A DNA stretch of 64,000 bases from contig CAZOBH010000002.1 in the NCBI GenBank assembly GCA_964578175.1, positions 1 to 64,000 of the forward strand. The letters are read 5' to 3'. The translations under genes were made by a program, and so were the position numbers. This document shows, piece by piece, positions 17,234-23,872 of the stretch (positions are counted from its first letter, which is position 1; each line of letters opens with the position of its first letter). Source of the stretch: RUG11788 sp964578175 (GTDB lineage Bacteria > Bacillota_I > Bacilli_A > RF39 > UBA660). The notes below the pieces were generated by a model. That model ran no database searches, was not told the origin of the DNA, and worked only from the letters and a program-made list of their open reading frames with translations.

Positions 17234-17848
17234 ATGAAATTAATATTTGGAACAACAAATAAAAGAAAAGTAGAGGATTTACAAAATACAATTAATGAAA
17301 TGAATTTAGATATTGAAGTATTGAGTATGGAAGATATTGGATGGGATAGAGGAGAAATTGAAGAAAATGGTTCGACTATTGAAGAAAACTCTCTAATTAA
17401 AGCTCAAGCAATATTAGCATTCTGTAAAGACCATGATATTGAATATCCAATTATGACAGATGATGCCGGATTGTTTGTAGATGAATTAAACGGAGAACCA
17501 GGCATATATACAGCGAGATACGCAGATGATGAACTTGCTATTGATCCAAAATTACCAAAATATCAATGTGTCCTAAAATTACTTAGAAAACTAAATAATA
17601 AAAATAATAGAAATGCTACATATAGATGTTGTGTAACAACAATGATGTCAAACGGTGAATATCATCAAGAATTAGGCGAGAGTAAAGGTACCATTGCAAA
17701 AGAAATAATTGGAGATATAACTAAACCATATTTTTATTCAGTATTCATTTTGAATGGTACAAGTGTAGCTTTCAATAAATTAAAACCAAAAGAACTAGAT
17801 AATACATATAGATACAAAGCTTTAAGAAAAGCATTAAAAAAATTTTAA
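17234..17848 (+). CDS. RdgB/HAM1-like non-canonical purine NTP pyrophosphatase, divergent C-terminus
   Basis: 204 residues. The N-terminal half matches the ITPase family that hydrolyses dITP/XTP: FGTTNKRKVEDL (phosphate binding), STIEENSLIKAQAIL (family FxENAxIKA) and TDDAGLFVDELNGEPGIYT with the catalytic Asp. The C-terminal half is unusual: the base-binding FGYDP is replaced by PYFYSVF and the SHR loop by NTYRYKALRKAL. The substrate range may differ from the canonical enzyme. It follows rlmCD closely with a good ribosome site (AAGGAGA) and is probably co-transcribed. Confidence 0.8.
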   Translation: MKLIFGTTNKRKVEDLQNTINEMNLDIEVLSMEDIGWDRGEIEENGSTIEENSLIKAQAILAFCKDHDIEYPIMTDDAGLFVDELNGEPGIYTARYADDELAIDPKLPKYQCVLKLLRKLNNKNNRNATYRCCVTTMMSNGEYHQELGESKGTIAKEIIGDITKPYFYSVFILNGTSVAFNKLKPKELDNTYRYKALRKALKKF

Positions 17849-17911
17849 TAAGCACTTATTCCTAATACGCAAACAACTATGGTAGTTTCATAGCTAGGAA
17901 ATATTCCTGAT

Positions 17912-17985
17912 ACTGAAACAAGGATAGAGCACTTAGCACTGATACTGAAACAACCCATTGCGAGAGTGTCACGGTACTTGAAAGG
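17912..17985 (+). pseudogene. Relic of a second TrmA/RlmCD-type methyltransferase
   Basis: Bases 17944-17985 read ETTHCESVTVLERR followed by a stop, and rlmCD ends KTYHCESVCILERK. Fifteen bases (17956-17970) are identical to 17186-17200. The word TGATACTGAAACA occurs twice just before, suggesting slippage. Only the extreme C-terminus survives; the rest is deleted. Confidence 0.55.
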
Positions 17986-17994
17986 AGATAATAT

Positions 17995-18201
17995 ATGAGT
18001 AAGTATGAACCATTATGGAGATATGTAAAAGAAAATAATAAAGAAGAGTATAAATTATCATTTGAAGAAGTAAAAAGAATAACTGGCTTTGATTTTGACC
18101 ATGCATTCTTAACTTATAAAAAAGAATTACCAGATTATGGTTATGAGTTTAAAAAACTATCTTTAAAAGAAAAATGGGTATGGATTATTAAAAAGAAATA
18201 A
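17995..18201 (+). CDS. Small DUF7662-like protein
   Basis: 68 residues, MSKYEPLWRYVKEN, then LSFEEVKRITGFDFDHAF and a basic tail. The pattern SKYxPLxxYL...LSFxEIExIxGFxL resembles the small DUF7662 proteins found near mobile or defence genes in many bacteria; they are uncharacterised. The expected tryptophan-rich middle is missing and the C-terminus (KLSLKEKWVWIIKKK) is short. The start is set by AAAGGAG 8 bp upstream. It sits directly after the methyltransferase relic, in a stretch with signs of gene turnover. Confidence 0.6.
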   Translation: MSKYEPLWRYVKENNKEEYKLSFEEVKRITGFDFDHAFLTYKKELPDYGYEFKKLSLKEKWVWIIKKK

Positions 18202-18380
18202 TGGCATGTCAAAAACCAATAGACAAGGTTGATAAACTATTGGTTTTAGGAATGCAAAGACCCATGAACATACAAAAAGTGAGATGTCAAAAAAACACGG
18301 TCTAGCCAGGTGGAATGTGTTTGCTTACTCATGAAGAAATAGTCTTATTTTATAATGATTTGATAATTTTGAAAGTAATA

Positions 18381-18418
18381 AAAATGTACTAATTTTTAAT
18401 AAAATAGTACATTTTTTT
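18381..18418 (+). terminator. Terminator
   Basis: AAAATGTACTA at 18381-18391 pairs with TAGTACATTTT at 18405-18415, followed by T residues. It ends transcription from the rlmCD/ITPase side. Confidence 0.8.
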
Positions 18419-18502
18419 AGTTTATATAAAAATAGGTAGTTAGTGTTTGATATGTTCCAACATACCACCATGATATTCTTTTTATGCTGAATGTATGATT
18501 TA

Positions 18503-18511
18503 TGTTATAAT
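18503..18511 (+). promoter_or_regulatory. Extended -10 promoter
   Basis: TGTTATAAT lies 25 bp before the membrane-protein start at 18536. It argues against an in-frame ATG at 18491, which would precede the promoter. Confidence 0.65.
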
Positions 18512-18535
18512 ATCATTATAGTATGGAGAAATAAT

Positions 18536-19684
18536 ATGAAGGATAAAGATAGCAAAGTTCATTTTATTCATTTTTTAGAAAAGTGGTTTATCATTGCAAT
18601 TGTTTTATTTATAATTATACAAATTGTAGGTGGAATAATTATAAATGCAACTGTACCTAAGGAAGAACAAGAATCTTTTGAAAAATATAAAGAGGATTAT
18701 ATTGGTCATTGGTATGATGGGACTTTCTTTATAAATATGACAGTAGATGAAAACTATGGTAGTCAAGAACAATATCAAAAAATGTTAGATGATTATCATA
18801 GTAATCCTAGACAAGATATTTATTTCTATATTGGTGATACATGTTCTATTGTAGCATTAATATTTATTGGAATATCTATCTATAACGATAGAAAGAAAAA
18901 ATTATTAGTTGGTAAAGCTCCTTTATTTGTTTCTTTAGCAGGATTATTTTTATTATTTTATTCATTGTTCGAACAAGCTGACTTTCATGTTTTGGTACAT
19001 ACTGAAGCATCTTATGCTAAAGGATTTTTAAGTACTGCTATATGGTATCCAGCTATACATAACATATTTATTATACCTGGACTGTTAATATTAATGGGAC
19101 TAGTATTTAGACAGATTCAAAGAAAGAAATTAAAAGAGACTACTACTAATAATGAAAAATTAATAAAAGTAGTTATTGGATTTATTCTTACCATTGGACT
19201 AGGATTCATCTTATGGAGGTTTGGTGAAAGAGTATACGAACTTGTAATGTTACTGTTAGGTAATGATATAAATATTAAATTACCATTCTATTACTATATG
19301 ATGGAACTACCTAAAGAGTTTGCAATAAGCAGTGGATCATATTTAAAGTTAGTAATAGTAAGATTTATTAAAGATTTACCTGTATTTATAGCATCAATCA
19401 TATCTATAATCATGTTTGTAAAAATACTTATCTCTTATACTAAGAATAAAATAGTTTCTAAAGAGAACAATAAAAGATATATGATTATATTTATATCTTT
19501 AGCTATATCATCAGTAGTACTTAATTTATTAGGATTATATGAAGTAAATATTTTTAATAATGAATTCTTATATCAATATAAAGAAGCTACTTATACAATT
19601 GCTATAAGGAGTTTAAGTGAGCCATTAATGTATGCATTCTTTATATATTTATTTAAATATTATGTTGAATCAACAAAAAAATAG
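18536..19684 (+). CDS. Polytopic membrane protein, unknown
   Basis: 382 residues with about eight predicted membrane helices. After the first helix (FIIAIVLFIIIQIVGGIII) comes a ~75-residue loop with conserved-looking WYDGTFFINMTVDENYGSQ, then further helices in pairs. No family motif is recognised. The start at 18536 (MKDKDSKVHF) is taken because GGAGA lies 6 nt upstream and the promoter is at 18503. The gene begins a run of accessory genes (to 22024) in which several spacers contain fragments of other genes. Confidence 0.65.
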   Translation: MKDKDSKVHFIHFLEKWFIIAIVLFIIIQIVGGIIINATVPKEEQESFEKYKEDYIGHWYDGTFFINMTVDENYGSQEQYQKMLDDYHSNPRQDIYFYIGDTCSIVALIFIGISIYNDRKKKLLVGKAPLFVSLAGLFLLFYSLFEQADFHVLVHTEASYAKGFLSTAIWYPAIHNIFIIPGLLILMGLVFRQIQRKKLKETTTNNEKLIKVVIGFILTIGLGFILWRFGERVYELVMLLLGNDINIKLPFYYYMMELPKEFAISSGSYLKLVIVRFIKDLPVFIASIISIIMFVKILISYTKNKIVSKENNKRYMIIFISLAISSVVLNLLGLYEVNIFNNEFLYQYKEATYTIAIRSLSEPLMYAFFIYLFKYYVESTKK

Positions 19685-19811
19685 TAAAAAATACATACCT
19701 GTAATATGTTTTGATGCTCCATATAATAAAGAAATAGATGATAATAACCTATTTAGAGTCTTTGATTGGGATGAAGTATTAAATATTATTAAAAAAGAAA
19801 GTAGGTTTTAA
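19662..19811 (+). pseudogene. C-terminal fragment of a 5'-nucleotidase (NT5C-like)
   Basis: Bases ~19689-19811 encode YIPVICFDAPYNKEI and FRVFDWDEVLNIIKK before a stop. The order FDAPYN...R..DWDEVxxxI matches the C-terminal strand and helix of HAD-type 5'(3')-deoxyribonucleotidases (NT5C). The only ATG in frame (19662) overlaps the previous gene in another frame and has no ribosome site, so this is a truncated relic and not a gene. Confidence 0.55.
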
Positions 19812-19815
19812 AAAA

Positions 19816-20274
19816 ATGGAAAATGATATTAAATTAGTACCATATACAGAAGATGATTATGAATTTGTATATGATGTCAAAAAAAATGCTTATAAAAAAT
19901 ATGTTGAAGAGTGTTGGGGTTCATGGATAGAAGAAGATCAAAGAAAACATTTTGAAAAGTTTATATCAACTGTAAAAGATAATACATATATAATTATGGA
20001 TGGAGATAAAAAGATTGGATTTTATAATGGTGAAATATTAGAAAATGGTAATTATGAAGTAGGTAATATATGTATTATTTCAGAATATCAAGGAAAAGGT
20101 ATTGGAAGTAAGATTTTAAAAGATATTTTAGAAGAAAATAAAGATAAAGATATTGAAATACAATATTTTAAACAAAATCCAGTAGGAAGATTATATGAAA
20201 GATTAGGATTTGTATCTAGTGGAGAAACTAAATTTCATTATCAAATGATTAAAGCTAAAACTAATCAAAAATAG
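19816..20274 (+). CDS. GNAT-family N-acetyltransferase
   Basis: 152 residues with the GNAT fold: an N-terminal IKLVPYTEDDYEFVYDVKK, a central strand pair (YIIMDGDKKIGFYNGEI), the acetyl-CoA motif A ISEYQGKGIGSKIL (Q/RxxGxG/A form) and the C-terminal NPVGRLYERLGF. It moves an acetyl group from acetyl-CoA to an unknown amine; the fused-loop pattern and size fit single-domain enzymes that act on small molecules or protein N-termini. It starts 5 bp after the nucleotidase relic with a weak ribosome site. Confidence 0.85.
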   Translation: MENDIKLVPYTEDDYEFVYDVKKNAYKKYVEECWGSWIEEDQRKHFEKFISTVKDNTYIIMDGDKKIGFYNGEILENGNYEVGNICIISEYQGKGIGSKILKDILEENKDKDIEIQYFKQNPVGRLYERLGFVSSGETKFHYQMIKAKTNQK

Positions 20275-20278
20275 AGAG

Positions 20279-20340
20279 AGTAATGCTGATTTAGATCTTG
20301 ATATTGAGATAATTCCTACTGGGGATTATGAAGGGAGATA
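20279..20340 (+). pseudogene. Short coding relic
   Basis: The spacer after the GNAT gene reads NADLDLDIEIIPTGDYEGR before a TAA at about 20338. It looks like the tail of a lost gene; I cannot name the family. The end supplies the ribosome site (AAGGGAGA) of the next gene. Confidence 0.35.
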
Positions 20341-20343
20341 AAA

Positions 20344-21099
20344 ATGAAATTAAAAATAGCAAGTTATAATATTAGTGGCGGATTTTTTAACGATAAAGAT
20401 GAAACAGAATATTTAGATAAAGAAAGAGCAAGTGGATTTGATGATAGATTATTAAATCAAATTATAGAAACAATTAATAATGAAGATATAGATGTTATAT
20501 GTTTTCAAGAGATAATTACTACAGAAAGAGTTCAATATATAAACAAAATTTGTGATGGAACTGAATTGAAAAATTATGAATATTATGAATTAAGTGAAAA
20601 TAATCTAGTAAAAGATACAAATAGTGGAATAGCTGTTCTGTCTAAGTATCCATTAGAGGTGTTAAAACGTGAGTTTTTTCCTAATCCAGGATTAACTAAG
20701 ACAACAAAATCAGGGAATACATATTATTTATATGACAAAGGATATATGGTAGTTGATTTATTAATAGAATCTAAAAGAATTAAACTTTTAACTCATCATG
20801 GATTTCCTTATAAAGTTTTCGATTCAACAGCTGAAGATAATATGCAAGTATTTGAATTCTTCGATAGTAGAATTGATGAAATTAAACCAGATATTATTAC
20901 AGGTGACTTTAATGTTGAAGATATGATGATTTTAATGCCAAACACAAATACTAACTATAAAAGAACTATTAATAGTATAACAACAGTAGATGGTGAAAAA
21001 CTTGATGATATATTAGTACATAAAGATATTAACTATTCAAGCAATGTTTTAAAATTGTTATCAGATCATTTTATGGTTATTAGTGTTATTGAAATATAA
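20344..21099 (+). CDS. Endonuclease/exonuclease/phosphatase (EEP) family protein
   Basis: 251 residues with the EEP motif series: ASYNISGG (Asn), VICFQEI (catalytic Glu), THHGFP (His), TGDFNVED (Asp/Asn pair), KLDDILVHKD and the C-terminal LSDHFMVISV (Asp-His). The family uses Mg2+ to cut phosphodiesters and includes DNA-repair nucleases, sphingomyelinases and inositol phosphatases, so the substrate is open. There is no signal peptide, so it acts in the cytoplasm. It lies 26 bp before a histidine phosphatase. Confidence 0.85.
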   Translation: MKLKIASYNISGGFFNDKDETEYLDKERASGFDDRLLNQIIETINNEDIDVICFQEIITTERVQYINKICDGTELKNYEYYELSENNLVKDTNSGIAVLSKYPLEVLKREFFPNPGLTKTTKSGNTYYLYDKGYMVVDLLIESKRIKLLTHHGFPYKVFDSTAEDNMQVFEFFDSRIDEIKPDIITGDFNVEDMMILMPNTNTNYKRTINSITTVDGEKLDDILVHKDINYSSNVLKLLSDHFMVISVIEI

Positions 21100-21124
21100 A
21101 TAGATAATAATTATGGAGAATAGA

Positions 21125-21751
21125 ATGAAAACAATATATTTAATAAGACATTCAGCACCATTTATTGAAATAGAAAATTATACTGATTATAAAAATGTTT
21201 CATGGGATGATTATAATCGTAATATGATTCTATCAAGTGAAGGTGAAGAAAAAGCAAAGGAATTATGTAAAGTAGATGAATTAAAAGATTTAGATGCAAT
21301 TTATTCAGCTGATTCATATAGAGCTATTGGAACTGCTAAATATGTAGCAGAAGAAAATAATAAGAAAATTATATTAGATGAAAGAATTAATGAAAGAAAT
21401 CTTGGTGTAAAAACAATTAGTGAACTGCCTGAAAATCAAACAATGGATTCCTTTAATAATAAAGGTTATAAATTTGGTAGTGGTGAATCATTAAATGAAG
21501 TTGACGCTAGATTTAATTCATTTATAGATGATATTTTAAAAAGTGATAATGAAAGAGTAGCTTTATTTATTCATGGAATAATAATGATGAGTTATTTACA
21601 AAACAACAGTGATTTCTCATTTGATGGAAAAGTAATGAAAATTATATTTAATAATAAAGAAATATATAGTGATAAAATGAAAAATCCTATGATTTTTAAA
21701 ATTACATATGATAATAATAAAGTGATAGATATAAATAATATTAATATATAA
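21125..21751 (+). CDS. Histidine phosphatase family protein
   Basis: 208 residues. MKTIYLIRHSAP carries the RH motif with the phospho-accepting His; YSADSYRAIGTA gives the second Arg; DERINERNLG the Glu; LFIHGIIM the second His. This is the phosphoglycerate-mutase-like superfamily; the sequence does not show whether it is a mutase or phosphatase, and the size fits a small-molecule phosphatase. The start at 21125 is chosen over 21113 because GGAGA then lies 6 nt upstream. It follows the EEP gene closely. Confidence 0.82.
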   Translation: MKTIYLIRHSAPFIEIENYTDYKNVSWDDYNRNMILSSEGEEKAKELCKVDELKDLDAIYSADSYRAIGTAKYVAEENNKKIILDERINERNLGVKTISELPENQTMDSFNNKGYKFGSGESLNEVDARFNSFIDDILKSDNERVALFIHGIIMMSYLQNNSDFSFDGKVMKIIFNNKEIYSDKMKNPMIFKITYDNNKVIDINNINI

Positions 21752-21763
21752 AGGATGTTTGTT

Positions 21764-22024
21764 ATGGACTTAGAAAAAGAAATAAAGAAAATAAAAGATA
21801 GAAATAAAAGAGTAGAATTAGATAAAAAATGGGAAACTAGTTGGACTAGAAGAATTTGTATTATGATATTAACATATGTAATAGTTATTATATATTCATA
21901 TTTAGTAAAGGGACAAAGTAGTATTTTATTTAGTTCATTAGTACCGGTTATAGGTTTTGTTTTATCTACATTATCTCTGAGATTAATTAGAAAGATATGG
22001 GAAAAAGTAATTAAAGCAAGTTAG
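21764..22024 (+). CDS. Small two-helix membrane protein, unknown
   Basis: 86 residues: a charged helical head (MDLEKEIKKIKDRNKRVELDK), then two membrane helices (ICIMILTYVIVIIYSYLV and LFSSLVPVIGFVLSTLSLRL) and a basic end. The start at 21764 has AAGGA 8 bp upstream; ATG at 21755 sits on that site. It closes the accessory run and is followed by a strong terminator. No function can be given. Confidence 0.7.
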   Translation: MDLEKEIKKIKDRNKRVELDKKWETSWTRRICIMILTYVIVIIYSYLVKGQSSILFSSLVPVIGFVLSTLSLRLIRKIWEKVIKAS

Positions 22025-22027
22025 AAA

Positions 22028-22057
22028 AAAAAGAGTTAAAAATATTAACTCTTTTTT
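22028..22057 (+). terminator. Terminator
   Basis: AAAAAGAGTTAA / TTAACTCTTTTT, a 12-bp stem with a 5-nt loop and a T-run. Confidence 0.85.
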
Positions 22058-22077
22058 GTTACATTTTAATTAATTTG

Positions 22078-22086
22078 TGATATAAT
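22078..22086 (+). promoter_or_regulatory. Extended -10 promoter for yitT-like gene
   Basis: TGATATAAT is preceded 17 bp upstream by GTTACA (22058-22063), a four-of-six -35. Confidence 0.6.
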
Positions 22087-22120
22087 ACTGCTTGCTTGAA
22101 TAAATATATGGAGGTTGATT

Positions 22121-23014
22121 ATGAAAAAATTAGAGAAAATATTTAATTGGGGTTGGTATAAAATATGCAAATGTATTATAGGAGTATTTATTTATTCTAT
22201 TGCAGTTAATTTATTTATTGTTCCAAATCATTTATATACAGGAGGAATACTTGGAGCGTCTCAGTTAATAAGAACATTAATATTAAGTGTTGCAAATATT
22301 AATACTAAAATTGATATTAGTTCTGTTATTTATTATTTAATTAATGTACCTTTGTTTATTATTGCTTATAAGAAGATAAGTAAAGTATTCTTTGCAAGAA
22401 CTTTATTTACTGTTACATTAAATTCACTATTATTAATGCTTATTCCAATACCAAGTGAACCACTTGTTAATGGAATGCTTACTAATGTAATGATAGGTGG
22501 TATTACTGCAGGAATTGGAATAGGAATGATTTTAAGTACAGGATCATCTAGTGGTGGTACAGATATAATTGGTATAGTTATAAGTAAAAAGATAAAATCA
22601 TTTACTGTTGGAAATCTAGGTCTTGTATTTAATATTTTCGTATATTCAATTAGTGGTATAATTAGTGGAATTAATACAATGATTTACTCAATTATAGCTG
22701 CAGTATTTGAATCTATCTTAATAGATAAGAATCATTCTCAAAATATATTATCTACTGCCTTTATTTTTACTAAGAAAAATCCTACCAAGATGCTATCTTT
22801 TATTAGTAATGAATTAGAAAGAGATGCAACATATTGGGAAGCAACAGGAGGATATACTAAAACAAAAACTTATATAATATATACAGTTTTATCTAAATAT
22901 GAAAGAATGAGACTCGAAAGACATATGAAAGAATTTGATAAACATGCCTTTATTGTTAGTGATGATGGAGTAGAAATAAAAGGTGAATTTAAGAAAAACT
23001 ATCTAAATACTTAA
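22121..23014 (+). CDS. YitT family membrane protein
   Basis: 297 residues with five to six N-terminal membrane helices (DUF161) and a soluble C-terminal DUF2179 domain of about 80 residues. The family signature is clear: NLFIVPNHLYTGGILGASQL, a second Gly-rich helix with GMILSTGSSSGGTDIIG, and C-terminal AFIFTKKNPTKML with the TYWEATGGYTKTKT strand. The role of YitT proteins is unknown; they are common in Firmicutes. The start at 22121 has GGAGG 6 nt upstream; an in-frame TTG at 22115 lies too close to the ribosome site. Confidence 0.88.
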   Translation: MKKLEKIFNWGWYKICKCIIGVFIYSIAVNLFIVPNHLYTGGILGASQLIRTLILSVANINTKIDISSVIYYLINVPLFIIAYKKISKVFFARTLFTVTLNSLLLMLIPIPSEPLVNGMLTNVMIGGITAGIGIGMILSTGSSSGGTDIIGIVISKKIKSFTVGNLGLVFNIFVYSISGIISGINTMIYSIIAAVFESILIDKNHSQNILSTAFIFTKKNPTKMLSFISNELERDATYWEATGGYTKTKTYIIYTVLSKYERMRLERHMKEFDKHAFIVSDDGVEIKGEFKKNYLNT

Positions 23015-23021
23015 TATTTCG

Positions 23022-23030
23022 TGTTATAAT
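23022..23030 (+). promoter_or_regulatory. Extended -10 promoter
   Basis: TGTTATAAT lies 18 bp before the start of the gene at 23048; no -35 is evident. Confidence 0.55.
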
Positions 23031-23047
23031 GAATATGAGGTGTTAGG

Positions 23048-23296
23048 ATGAATGATTTTATTGAAAATAGATTTGGTTATTTAAGAGAACTATCTGTTGA
23101 AGAAAGACAAGAAAAAATGCTAGAATTACAAGAAGATATGAACTATTGTTCAGAGTTATTAGCTGATGAAAATATCTCTGGTGAACAAAAAACAGATGCT
23201 AGAAATGATTATGGATACGATAGAGATATGTATGAATTTTTAAGTGCTATAACACCAGCAAGAGAAGATAATGAAGAAAAAACACATAAATTATAA
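23048..23296 (+). CDS. Small acidic protein, unknown
   Basis: 82 residues, cytoplasmic, acidic and helical (LRELSVEERQEKMLELQEDM), with a charged tail. No family is recognised. It has its own promoter and a terminator-like hairpin that overlaps its stop codon, so it is a separate small transcription unit. Confidence 0.6.
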   Translation: MNDFIENRFGYLRELSVEERQEKMLELQEDMNYCSELLADENISGEQKTDARNDYGYDRDMYEFLSAITPAREDNEEKTHKL

Positions 23297-23305
23297 TGTG
23301 TTTTT
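23278..23305 (+). terminator. Terminator overlapping stop codon
   Basis: AAAAACACAT at 23278-23287 pairs with ATGTGTTTTT at 23296-23305. Confidence 0.7.
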
Positions 23306-23324
23306 ATTATAAACAGGTGATTAG

Positions 23325-23804
23325 ATGAAAAAAGAAGAAAAAACAAATGTAATGAGAATTTTAGAAGCTAAAAAGATAGATTATAAAAGTTATAATTATT
23401 TAGATACAGATGCAATAAGTGGAATGGAAGTTGCTAATGTTTTAAATGAAGATCCAAATATGGTATTTAAAACTTTGGTAACAGTATCTAAGTCTAAACA
23501 ATATTATGTTTTTTTAGTACCAGTAAATAAGGAATTAGATTTAAAAAAAGCAGCTAAAGTGGTAGATGAAAAAAATATAGAAATGATTAAAAGTAAAGAA
23601 CTTCTTCCGTTAACTGGTTATATTCATGGAGGATGTTCTCCGATAGGAATGAAAAAAGAATTTAAAACAACAATAGATAATAGTTGTATTAATTTCGAAA
23701 AAATATTATTTAGTGCTGGTAAGATTGGTTATCAAGTAGAAGTAAATTTAAATGATTTAAAAAAAGTAATTAATTATCAACTAGGAGATATAACTGAAGA
23801 TTAA
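23325..23804 (+). CDS. ybaK: Cys-tRNA(Pro)/aminoacyl-tRNA deacylase, YbaK/EbsC type
   Basis: 159 residues, normal for YbaK. It hydrolyses Cys wrongly attached to tRNA-Pro in trans. Visible family marks are NMVFKTLVTVS with the conserved Lys, FLVPVNKELDLKKAAK, and GYIHGGCSPIGMKK, the substrate-pocket motif (usually GYVxGGxSPxGxKK). The start follows AGGTGAT. It lies between two small transcription units and shows no sign of transfer. Confidence 0.92.
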   Translation: MKKEEKTNVMRILEAKKIDYKSYNYLDTDAISGMEVANVLNEDPNMVFKTLVTVSKSKQYYVFLVPVNKELDLKKAAKVVDEKNIEMIKSKELLPLTGYIHGGCSPIGMKKEFKTTIDNSCINFEKILFSAGKIGYQVEVNLNDLKKVINYQLGDITED

Positions 23805-23826
23805 ATATTTTAATTAAATTATTTTT

Positions 23827-23835
23827 TGATATAAT
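23827..23835 (+). promoter_or_regulatory. Extended -10 promoter for the TraG-like ATPase
   Basis: TGATATAAT lies about 38 bp before the gene. Confidence 0.55.
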
Positions 23836-23872
23836 TAAAGAGAGAGTAAAAAAGTAATAAAGAGGAGATATT

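Larger units (their letters stand above)
18202..18535. other. Intergenic region with hairpins; no gene recognised
   Basis: This 334-bp stretch holds an imperfect hairpin (AAAACCAATAG at ~18213 with CTATTGGTTTT at ~18237) that is not followed by a T-run, a 29-codon open piece (AKTHEHTKSEM, then HGLARWNVF, stop near 18331) that looks protein-like but has no start signal, a terminator at 18381-18418, and a promoter at 18503-18511. It may be a decayed gene or a structured RNA; neither can be decided by eye. Confidence 0.5.

Noticed and set aside
17914..17995. Open frame IPDTETRIEHLALILKQP across the relic region
   Set aside because: The other frame matches the rlmCD C-terminus at both DNA and protein level, and this one has no start or ribosome site.
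18491..18535. Upstream ATG for the membrane protein (MYDLCYNII...)
   Set aside because: It would start before the -10 at 18506 and has no ribosome site; 18536 has GGAGA.
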